A stretch of 9,476 nucleotides of DNA, taken from Hyphomonadaceae bacterium UBA2389. GTDB taxonomy: Bacteria; Pseudomonadota; Alphaproteobacteria; Caulobacterales; Aquidulcibacteraceae. Numbering within the stretch: the stretch's first letter is position 1; every line of letters begins with the position of its first letter. The stretch lies in the NCBI GenBank assembly GCA_002343395.1, contig DDSN01000053.1, positions 707 to 10,182 of the forward strand. Direction: 5' to 3'. The position numbers were made by a program, and so were the translations under genes. Below the pieces are notes generated by a model. It was not told where the DNA came from and did no database searches. It saw only the letters and a program-made list of their open reading frames with translations. Of this stretch, positions 1-5,667 are shown piece by piece.

Positions 1-1443
1 ACCGAGGTGGCGCGCCTGCTGCAGCGCAGCCTCGCGGGACGGCTGGGCGCCGACGGCCAGCCGGTGCCGCTGGTCGCCGAGACCGGCGGGCAGAACGCGA
101 TGATCGTCGACTCGTCGGCGCTGACCGAGCAGGTGGTGCAGGACGCGCTCAGCTCGGCCTTCGACAGTGCCGGGCAGCGCTGCTCGGCGCTGCGGGTGCT
201 GTGCGTGCAGGACGAGGCCGCCGGGCGGCTGCTCGAGATGCTGCTCGGCGCGATGGCCGAGCAGCAGATCGGCGACCCGCGGCGGCTTGCCGTCGACATC
301 GGGCCGGTCATCGACGCCCCCGCGCGGGCGGCCATCGAGCGTCACATCGAGTCGATGCGGGCGCGCGGCCGTCGCGTGTGGCAGCCGCTGCTGCGGCCGC
401 ACGGCCACGATGCGCGGGACACCGGCCGCGCGGCCGACGCGTTCGCCGCGGCCACGCGCCATGGCCACTTCGTCGCGCCGACGGTCATCGAGATCGACGG
501 CCTCGCCGAACTGCAACACGAGGTCTTCGGCCCGGTGCTGCACCTGCTGCGCTACCAGCGCGGCGAGCTGCCGGCCCTGCTCGAGCAGATCAATGCCAGC
601 GGCTACGGCCTGACCTGCGGCGTGCACACGCGCATCGACGAGACGGTCGTGCGCGTGGCCGGCTCGGTCGAGGCCGGCAATGTCTACGTCAACCGCAACA
701 TCGTCGGTGCCGTGGTCGGGGTGCAGCCTTTCGGCGGCGAGGGGCTGTCGGGCACGGGCCCGAAGGCCGGCGGGCCGCTGTACCTGCTGCGGCTGCAGGC
801 GGGCCTCGACCCGGGCGCGGCCCGCGAGGCCGTGCGCCGAACGGGCCCCGTGGCCACGGCGCCGGTGCGCGGCTTCGTCGTCGATGCGGTCGGCGTCGAA
901 GGCGGACCGATGCTCGGTGCGCTGCGCGCCTGGGCGCTCGCCCACGACGACCGCTCGCTGGCCACGGCCTGCCAGCGCCTGGCCGCGGCGACGCCCGTGG
1001 GCCCGTGGCGCGCGCTGCCCGGCCCGACCGGCGAGGCCAACCTCTACGCCGTGCTGCCGCGCGAGCGCGTGCTGTGCCTGGCTGGCGATGTTTCCGCGCG
1101 GCTGGCGCAGCTCGCGGCGGTGCTGGCCGTCGGCAGCCGCGCGCTGTGGCCGGCGGCGGCGGCCGACCTGCGCGAGCGGCTGCCTGCCGAGGTGCGCGAG
1201 CGCGTCGACCTCGTCGACGACTGGCGGCATGCCAACGCCGGCTTCGACGCCGTGCTGCATGCCGGCTCGCCCGCCGCGCTGACCGCCGTCCTCGAGGCCT
1301 TGTCGAATCGGCCAGGCCCGATCGTCGGCGTCACGCACATGGCCGGCACCGACATCGCGCTCGAACGGCTGCTGCGCGAGCGTTCGCTCAGCGTGAACAC
1401 CACCGCCGCCGGCGGCAACGCCAGCCTGATGACGATGGGCTGA
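1..1443 (+). CDS. putA: PutA, C-terminal part (P5C dehydrogenase half), 5' truncated
   Basis: This is the C-terminal 480 residues of bifunctional proline utilisation protein PutA. Its second active site oxidises glutamate semialdehyde (from P5C) to glutamate with NAD+. The frame is open from base 1, entering at TEVARL, which in the family follows a Gly-Ser, so the proline dehydrogenase half lies upstream of the window. Visible aldehyde dehydrogenase signatures are ETGGQN (general-base Glu, fragment residue 27), the nucleophile Cys in GQRCSALR (residue 61), EVFGPVLHLL, and the GNVYVNRN and PFGGEGLSGTG blocks near residues 225-255. About 215 residues follow the dehydrogenase core. This matches the extra C-terminal domain of long PutA proteins, which resembles an ALDH fold and helps close the substrate channel. 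The stop is TGA at 1441. A patatin-like gene starts 31 nt later on the same strand. No frameshift is seen. Confidence 0.95.
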   Translation, partial: TEVARLLQRSLAGRLGADGQPVPLVAETGGQNAMIVDSSALTEQVVQDALSSAFDSAGQRCSALRVLCVQDEAAGRLLEMLLGAMAEQQIGDPRRLAVDIGPVIDAPARAAIERHIESMRARGRRVWQPLLRPHGHDARDTGRAADAFAAATRHGHFVAPTVIEIDGLAELQHEVFGPVLHLLRYQRGELPALLEQINASGYGLTCGVHTRIDETVVRVAGSVEAGNVYVNRNIVGAVVGVQPFGGEGLSGTGPKAGGPLYLLRLQAGLDPGAAREAVRRTGPVATAPVRGFVVDAVGVEGGPMLGALRAWALAHDDRSLATACQRLAAATPVGPWRALPGPTGEANLYAVLPRERVLCLAGDVSARLAQLAAVLAVGSRALWPAAAADLRERLPAEVRERVDLVDDWRHANAGFDAVLHAGSPAALTAVLEALSNRPGPIVGVTHMAGTDIALERLLRERSLSVNTTAAGGNASLMTMG

Positions 1444-1474
1444 GGCCCACGCCGCTTCCCGGGGGGAAACCTGC

Positions 1475-2335
1475 ATGCCGATCCTCGTGAACCCCGCAGC
1501 GGGCCTGCGCCGCAGGGGATTCGTCGCCGGGGCCGCGTGGGCGGCGGCCGCGGCCGCAACGGCGCAGCCCAGCGCGGCGGCCGGCCGGCGCCTCGGCTTC
1601 GCGCTCGGCAGCGGCGCCCTGCACGGCTGGGCGCACATCGGCGTCGTGCGCGCCTGTGCCCGGCTCGGGCTGCGGCCCCACGCGATCGCCGGCTGCAGTG
1701 CCGGCGCCGCGGTCGGCGCCCTGTGGGCCGCCGGCCTGGACGCCGACGAGATCGCCCGCGTCGCGCGCACGATCGACTGGAAGGCCGCCGGACCGCTGCA
1801 GTGGCTGCTGCCGGGCCGGCGGCGCAACGACAGCGTGCGCGAGGCGATCGAACGTGCCGTCGGGGGCCGCGCGATCGGCGAGCTGCCGGTGCGTTTCTGC
1901 GCCGTGGCCACGGACATGCTCGAAGGCGAGCCGGTCGTGCTCGACGCCGGCTCGACGGCGCTGGCCGTCGCCGCCTCGAGCTCGGTGCCGGTGTGGTTCG
2001 AGCCGGTGCGCCTGGGCGGCCACGAGCTCTCCGACGGCAGCCTGACCGCGCCGGTGCCGGTGGAGGCCGTCCGCATGCTCGGCGCCGACCGTGTGATCGC
2101 CGTCGACGTGGCCTACCGTCCCTACGAAGGCCGGCCGTCGAGCAGCGCGGACTACGCGTTCCAGGCCCTGCACATCCTGACCAACGCGCTCGCGCGCGAG
2201 CAGACGCAGGCCGCCGACCACCTGATCCGGCTGGATCTGCACCACCTGATGCAGGGCCGCTTCGACCCGGCCGCTCTGGTCGACGCCGGCGACGCGGCGA
2301 TGATGGCCCTGGCGCCCACGCTGCGCGGCGGCTGA
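1475..2335 (+). CDS. Patatin-like phospholipase, probable Tat-exported
   Basis: A 286-residue patatin-family serine acyl hydrolase, probably acting on phospholipid or other acyl esters in the envelope. The core starts near residue 40 with the oxyanion loop GSGALHGWAHIG (45-56). The nucleophile elbow GCSAG follows with Ser75, and the second dyad residue is Asp187 in SDGS. The family usually has Gly-Gly-Gly and an Arg or Lys in the loop, and DGG or DGA at the Asp; here there is a Ser, a His and a Ser at these places, so substrate or rate may differ. The N-terminus has RRRGFVAG (12-19), then an Ala-rich hydrophobic stretch and an ATA-Q site near residue 30, which fits a twin-arginine signal peptide. 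The ATG at 1475 is preceded by a G-rich Shine-Dalgarno run (about 1461-1467). It lies 31 nt after putA and may be co-transcribed with it, although no functional link is obvious. Confidence 0.88.
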   Translation: MPILVNPAAGLRRRGFVAGAAWAAAAAATAQPSAAAGRRLGFALGSGALHGWAHIGVVRACARLGLRPHAIAGCSAGAAVGALWAAGLDADEIARVARTIDWKAAGPLQWLLPGRRRNDSVREAIERAVGGRAIGELPVRFCAVATDMLEGEPVVLDAGSTALAVAASSSVPVWFEPVRLGGHELSDGSLTAPVPVEAVRMLGADRVIAVDVAYRPYEGRPSSSADYAFQALHILTNALAREQTQAADHLIRLDLHHLMQGRFDPAALVDAGDAAMMALAPTLRGG

Positions 2336-2365
2336 GCGACGCCGCGGGCGAGCGCAGGCCGCCAA

Positions 2366-2384
2366 CCGGCGCGCGCAGCGCCGG
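2366..2384. terminator. Hairpin between convergent patatin and ygbA genes
   Basis: A perfect 7-bp inverted repeat (CCGGCGC, 5-nt loop, GCGCCGG) lies in the 109-nt gap between two genes that end toward each other. There is no T-tract on either side, so it is not a textbook intrinsic terminator. Its position suggests a bidirectional transcript end or an RNA 3'-end stabiliser. In DNA this GC-rich a repeat of this length can arise by chance. Confidence 0.4.
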
Positions 2385-2444
2385 CTCACGCGGCGCCGTG
2401 GCGAGCACCGGGTCCCGCCGGCGCGCTGCAGCGGCCTCGGGATT

Positions 2445-2852
2445 TCAGGGCGGCGGTACCGATGGCCGCGGCGGTGCCGGTCGCCGCCCGTCGATCAGGT
2501 GCCGGATCGCCAGCCACGGGTGGCGCCACAGCATGCGCGGTCCCGCATAGCGCATCACGCCGCGGATGGCCTCGCGCTGGCTGCGCCCGTAGCAGTGGAT
2601 CGGGCAGTTCGCGCAGGTCGGCTTCTCCGGCCCGTAGGTGCACAGCGCGAGGCGCTTGCGCGCGTACGCGAGCAGCGACGCACACTCGGCGCACAGGCCA
2701 GCCGCGCCGCGTGCCGAGGCCGGATGGTGGCCGCGGCAGTAGATGCGCAGCATCGCGGCGATCGTGGCCTGCTCGCGATGCAGGTGCGGCGCCGCCAGGC
2801 GGGCCTCGCGCTCGGCCGCCGTGGGCGCGTGTCGGGTCGAGGGGTTGTCCAT
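2445..2852 (-). CDS. ygbA: YgbA-family (nitrous oxide-stimulated promoter family) Cys-rich protein
   Basis: A 135-residue protein recognised as a member of the YgbA_NO family. Typical blocks are the helix REQATIAAMLRIYCRGHH, LCAEC, the segment ending CTYGPEKPTC, CPIHCY, and a C-terminal RYAGPRMLWRHPWLAIRHL. Seven cysteines are present: 39, 54, 57, 71, 80, 83 and 87. The CxxC and CxxCxxxC spacing suggests a metal or Fe-S site, though that is inferred. In E. coli ygbA is in the NsrR (nitric-oxide sensing) regulon, which gives the family its stress association; the biochemical role is not clear to me. It looks cytosolic, with no signal peptide. The frame stays open far upstream only because of high GC; the ATG at 2852 fits the family N-terminus and length. 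It diverges from the hydrolase gene across 90 nt. I see no palindrome there resembling the enteric NsrR site. Confidence 0.88.
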   Translation of the reverse strand: MDNPSTRHAPTAAEREARLAAPHLHREQATIAAMLRIYCRGHHPASARGAAGLCAECASLLAYARKRLALCTYGPEKPTCANCPIHCYGRSQREAIRGVMRYAGPRMLWRHPWLAIRHLIDGRRPAPPRPSVPPP

Positions 2853-2900
2853 GCGCCCCGCAGTGTCGCAGCAGCGCGCCGCGTCGGGCAACGGGGGGGC

Positions 2901-2906
2901 GACAAT
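2901..2906 (+). promoter_or_regulatory. -10-like element (GACAAT) for the alpha/beta hydrolase gene
   Basis: GACAAT followed by GCCGG lies 36 nt before the ATG at 2943, which would give a leader of about 30 nt. It matches TATAAT at four of six bases and stands out in GC-rich surroundings. A near-identical GACAATGC occurs before the Lrp gene on the other strand. No -35 hexamer is recognisable 16-18 nt upstream. Confidence 0.4.
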
Positions 2907-2942
2907 GCCGGTCGACATCAGCACCCGGTTCGGCAGAACGGC

Positions 2943-3695
2943 ATGACCCCTCGAGCGGCCCAGCGCCGCCCCGCACGTCGACAGCAGCAGCAGCCGCAGC
3001 CCGGCCACGACACGATCCGGCCGCCCGGCGCACGCGACCTGTTGCGCGAGCTGCAGCTGCCGCTGGACGCCCTGCGCTGGCTGCCGCAGGCGCTGCGCCT
3101 GCGGCGCCGGCACACGACGCGGCCGCGCCACGTGATGCTGCTGCCCGGCTTCGGGGCCGACGAACGATCGATGGCCGTGCTGCGGCTGTACCTGCGACGC
3201 GTGGGCCATGTCGTGGCCGACTGGGGCCAGGGGCGCAACACGGGACGCCTCGGCCGCCTGCTGCCGGCGCTGAAGGCCCGGGTCCAGGAGCAGGTTCTGG
3301 CCGCCGGGGAGCCGATCGTGTTGGTCGGCTGGAGCCTGGGCGGCTATCTGGCTCGCGAGATCGCGCGCGACCACCCGCAATGGGTGCGCAAGGTCGTCAC
3401 GCTCGGCAGCCCGGTCGTCGGCGGCCCGCGCTACACGGCGGTCTCGCTGTGGTACCGGCTGCGGGGGCACGACCTGCGCCGCGTCGAGGACCAGGTCGCC
3501 GGCCGCTACGCGACTCCGCTGCGCGTGCCGGTCGCCGCGATCTGGTCGCGCCGCGACGGCGTCGTCGCGTGGCGGGCCTGCGTCGACCGCTGGTCGCCGC
3601 ACGTGCGCGACATCGAGGTCTCGGAAACGCACCTGGGCCTGGCCTTCGCGCCCTCCGTGCTGGCGGTCGTCGCCGACGAGGTCGAGCGCGACTAG
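2943..3695 (+). CDS. Alpha/beta hydrolase (lipase/esterase-like)
   Basis: A 250-residue alpha/beta-hydrolase-fold enzyme resembling bacterial lipases and esterases. The oxyanion strand is VMLLPGFG (64-71), the nucleophile elbow is GWSLGG with Ser131, the acid is Asp205 in WSRRDGVV, and the His is H230 in SETHLGL. This is a complete and correctly ordered Ser-Asp-His triad. The LGSPVVGG block (154-161) after the elbow is common in this family. Residues 1-60 are Arg/Gln-rich with a short Gln run and no signal peptide, so it is probably cytosolic or loosely membrane-associated. The frame is open further upstream to 2499, but that stretch overlaps ygbA antisense; the ATG at 2943 sits sensibly behind the GACAAT element. 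The ribosome site is weak, so an internal start (for example near LLRELQLP) is possible. The substrate cannot be told from the sequence. Confidence 0.85.
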   Translation: MTPRAAQRRPARRQQQQPQPGHDTIRPPGARDLLRELQLPLDALRWLPQALRLRRRHTTRPRHVMLLPGFGADERSMAVLRLYLRRVGHVVADWGQGRNTGRLGRLLPALKARVQEQVLAAGEPIVLVGWSLGGYLAREIARDHPQWVRKVVTLGSPVVGGPRYTAVSLWYRLRGHDLRRVEDQVAGRYATPLRVPVAAIWSRRDGVVAWRACVDRWSPHVRDIEVSETHLGLAFAPSVLAVVADEVERD

Positions 3696-3696
3696 C

Positions 3697-3718
3697 GGCC
3701 GCCGCGCACGCGGCGGCC
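3697..3718. terminator. Strong hairpin between convergent hydrolase and Lrp genes
   Basis: A perfect inverted repeat with arms GGCCGCCGC and GCGGCGGCC around a 4-nt GCAC loop fills most of the 29-nt gap between the two stop codons. It begins 2 nt after the hydrolase TAG and ends 6 nt before the Lrp stop triplet. It is the most stable-looking hairpin in the window and works on either strand. No T-tract follows, so Rho-independent termination in the strict sense is uncertain. Confidence 0.6.
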
Positions 3719-3724
3719 AGCCGG

Positions 3725-4144
3725 TCAGCGGTAGCTGGTCAGCAGGATGCTGGTCTCGCTGCTCGCGATGCCCTTGATCAGGCGGATGCGTTCGAGCACG
3801 CGCGACAGTTCGCCGACGTCGCGGGCGCGCAGCTCGGCCAGCAGGTCCCAGCGCCCGTTGGTGTCGTGCAGTGCCTCGACACCCGGCTCGCCGAGCAGGC
3901 TGGCGATCACCGCGCGGGTCTGGTTGCCCTCGACGAGCACGCCCATCCAGGCGCGGATTTGCTGCGGTTGCGCGTCTGGCCGCAACCGGACGCTGTAGCC
4001 GACGATCACGCCACTGTCCTCGAGCTTGCGCAGCCGGTTGGTCACCGTGCCGCGCGAGACGCCGAGCCGCGCGGCGAGCGCGGCGATCGGCGTGCGGGCG
4101 TCCTGACGCAACAGGGCGATCAGCTCGCGGTCGGTGTCGTCCAT
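3725..4144 (-). CDS. Lrp/AsnC-family transcriptional regulator
   Basis: A 139-residue DNA-binding regulator of the feast/famine family, close to the usual 140-160. An N-terminal winged HTH runs from MDDTDRELIALLRQDAR through AALAARLGVSRGTV (recognition helix about residues 30-42) to LEDSGVIVGY. An effector-binding RAM domain follows from about 64 to 136, including HDTNGRWDLL (93-102) where the family has its Gly-x-x-Asp turn. Such proteins assemble into octamers or higher oligomers and respond to amino acids. The frame runs open upstream, but the ATG at 4144 gives the canonical N-terminus. It diverges from the SGNH hydrolase gene over 175 nt and could control that gene and itself. Lrp-type regulators are known for putA (PutR in alphaproteobacteria) and bkd genes (BkdR in Pseudomonas), both relevant here, but no target can be read from the sequence. 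Confidence 0.93.
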   Translation of the reverse strand: MDDTDRELIALLRQDARTPIAALAARLGVSRGTVTNRLRKLEDSGVIVGYSVRLRPDAQPQQIRAWMGVLVEGNQTRAVIASLLGEPGVEALHDTNGRWDLLAELRARDVGELSRVLERIRLIKGIASSETSILLTSYR

Positions 4145-4185
4145 CGCGGGGCCTGGTGAGGGAAAGGTTGCGGGCCGGCCGGCGC

Positions 4186-4191
4186 ATTGTC
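4186..4191 (-). promoter_or_regulatory. -10-like element (GACAAT) for the Lrp gene
   Basis: On the minus strand GACAATGCGCCGG lies 41 nt before the Lrp ATG, giving a leader of roughly 34 nt. The first eight bases are the same as at the hydrolase promoter candidate (2901). No clear -35 box is visible. The rest of the 175-nt divergent region is GC-rich with no obvious operator. Confidence 0.42.
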
Positions 4192-4284
4192 GGCGCTGTC
4201 GGGCACGCCGGCCAGGCCACCCGTCTCGGCGGTCGCTGCGGGCCGCCACCTCAACCCGGTGCCCATTCGTGCGCAGCCAGCCTC

Positions 4285-4290
4285 TACGAT
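4285..4290 (+). promoter_or_regulatory. -10-like element (TACGAT) for the SGNH hydrolase gene
   Basis: TACGAT lies 29 nt before the GTG start at 4320 and matches TATAAT at four of six positions. It would give a leader of about 23 nt that includes the Shine-Dalgarno at 4308. No -35 hexamer is evident. Confidence 0.35.
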
Positions 4291-4307
4291 CGTCGGCGCA
4301 CGCGCTC

Positions 4308-4313
4308 GGGAGG
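4308..4313 (+). promoter_or_regulatory. Shine-Dalgarno GGGAGG that sets a GTG start
   Basis: GGGAGG sits 6 nt before GTG at 4320. A second GGAGG at 4316-4320 runs into the GTG itself and is too close to serve it. The frame is open upstream to 4134, but that part would overlap the Lrp start and promoter region, so the 4320 start is preferred. Confidence 0.6.
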
Positions 4314-4319
4314 TTGGAG

Positions 4320-5651
4320 GTGACGGAACAGCGGCGCAGGACGATCCGCATCCTGCTGGCACTGGGTGGGCTGTCGCTCGCCGCAGCCGCCCTGGTGATG
4401 GACCGGCTCGGCGGCGTGCCGCAGTTCGGCGCGCGCCAGGCGGCGCTGCTCGCCGCAGGGCTCGCGGCCTTCGGTGCCTCGTTCGTGCCGCGGCTCTGGG
4501 GCCGGCTGGCGCTGGGCTTCGCCTCGATCCTCGTCACCCTCGGGATGGCCGAGGTCGCGCTGCGCCTGGCGGCAGCCGAGCACTTCGCGCCGATCCTGGC
4601 GCACGACCCGCTGCTCCACTACAAGCCGATTCCCGGTGCCGCGCATTACTTCGACGTCGATCCGGCCAACGGCGGGGGCAAGGTGCTGGTGCGCATCAAC
4701 CAGGCCGGCTACCGGGGCGACGAGCTCGATCCCGCACACACGCGCCCGCGGGTGGTCGTCTACGGCGACTCGAACGTCATCGCCGAGTTCAGCGCGACCG
4801 AGAAGACCTTCCCGGTGCAGCTCGCGCGCCAGCTCGGCGCGCGCGGCCTGCCGGTGGAGGCGGTCAACGCCGGCGTCTCCGGCTACGGCCCCGACCAGGC
4901 GGCCCTGCGGCTGCAGCACGAGATCGCCACCCTGCGGCCCGAGCTGGTCGTGATGGTGGTCTTCGCGAGCAACGACTACGGCGACCTGATCCGCAACAAG
5001 CTGTTCACGCTCGATCCGCAAGGCCGGCTCGTCCGACGCGACAGCACACTCGCACCCGGCCTGCGCCGGGGTTTCGACAGCGCCATCCGCAGCCCGATGG
5101 TCATGCGGGTGGCCAGCCGCGCGTGGCTCGGCCTGCAGGGGCGCCGGCAGTCGGCGAACACGCCCGAGGACTTCCTGAAGGCCGCCGCCGACGACTGGCG
5201 CGGCGACCCCTCGCCCACGGTCACCAACCTGCTCAACGACTACTGGGACGCCGACATCGCCCTCGAGCCGGACGGCGCATCGGCCCGCCACAAGGTCCGG
5301 CTGATGAGCGAGGTCATCGCGCAGATGAAGGCCACCGCCACCCGCGGCGGATCCCGGCTCGCGCTGGTGGTGATCCCGTCGCCGATCGACGCGCTGCCCG
5401 ACAACGACTTGCTGAACGTCGACGCGGCACGCCATCCGCGCTACCGGCGCGACGCCCTGGTGGGGCCGCTGCTCGAGGCAGCGCGTGCGCACGGCGTGCC
5501 CTGCGTGGACCTGTACGCCGCGTTCACCGCGGGCGACACGGCCACGTACTACCGCCGCCGGGACGACCACTGGAGCGACCGAGGCCAGGCGCTCGCCGCC
5601 GAGCTGACGGCACGACTCGTCCTCGAGCAAGGCCTGCTGCGCCCGCGCTGA
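4320..5651 (+). CDS. Membrane-anchored SGNH/GDSL hydrolase family protein
   Basis: A 443-residue protein with about three hydrophobic helices (roughly 9-27, 39-57 and 61-85) and then a soluble SGNH domain, probably periplasmic. Block I is VVVYGDSN with Ser151. Block II is NAGVSGYG (183-190). Block III is FASNDY with Asn218. Block V is DDHWSDRG with Asp415 and His417. All four SGNH residues are therefore present, and the DxHW form is shared with AlgX/AlgJ-like and other exopolysaccharide or cell-wall acyl-modifying enzymes. It may esterify or de-esterify a polysaccharide or lipid; the substrate is unknown. About 100 residues between blocks III and V (near 225-325) look like an insertion relative to compact GDSL esterases. 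No polysaccharide cluster surrounds it. The GTG start is chosen on the GGGAGG site. It converges on the DUF2817 gene with 13 nt between stop codons. Confidence 0.82.
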   Translation: MTEQRRRTIRILLALGGLSLAAAALVMDRLGGVPQFGARQAALLAAGLAAFGASFVPRLWGRLALGFASILVTLGMAEVALRLAAAEHFAPILAHDPLLHYKPIPGAAHYFDVDPANGGGKVLVRINQAGYRGDELDPAHTRPRVVVYGDSNVIAEFSATEKTFPVQLARQLGARGLPVEAVNAGVSGYGPDQAALRLQHEIATLRPELVVMVVFASNDYGDLIRNKLFTLDPQGRLVRRDSTLAPGLRRGFDSAIRSPMVMRVASRAWLGLQGRRQSANTPEDFLKAAADDWRGDPSPTVTNLLNDYWDADIALEPDGASARHKVRLMSEVIAQMKATATRGGSRLALVVIPSPIDALPDNDLLNVDAARHPRYRRDALVGPLLEAARAHGVPCVDLYAAFTAGDTATYYRRRDDHWSDRGQALAAELTARLVLEQGLLRPR

Positions 5652-5667
5652 GCGCTCGCGGCGCTCA
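5649..5667. terminator. Hairpin made from the two convergent stop codons
   Basis: A perfect 7-bp inverted repeat, TGAGCGC / GCGCTCA with a 5-nt TCGCG loop, whose outer ends are the TGA stop codons of the plus-strand SGNH gene and the minus-strand DUF2817 gene. Each transcript would fold it exactly at its own stop. There is no T-tract. It may act as a bidirectional terminator or 3'-end protector. Confidence 0.45.

Noticed and set aside
1044..2408. Long minus-strand open frames opposite putA and the patatin gene
   Set aside because: Arg/Pro/Ala-rich translations with no family motif; they are shadows expected at very high GC, and the plus-strand genes have intact catalytic motifs.
2979..3000. 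CAG/CCGCAG triplet run in the hydrolase N-terminus
   Set aside because: Encodes a short Gln-rich stretch only; too short and irregular to count as a tandem repeat element.
2445..4220. Extended 591-codon reading of the YgbA frame
   Set aside because: Would run antisense through the hydrolase and into the Lrp region; family length and N-terminus fit the ATG at 2852.
4134..4319. Upstream extension of the SGNH hydrolase to an ATG at 4134
   Set aside because: It would overlap the Lrp start and promoter and adds Arg-rich sequence before the first membrane helix; the GGGAGG-GTG pair at 4308-4322 is better.
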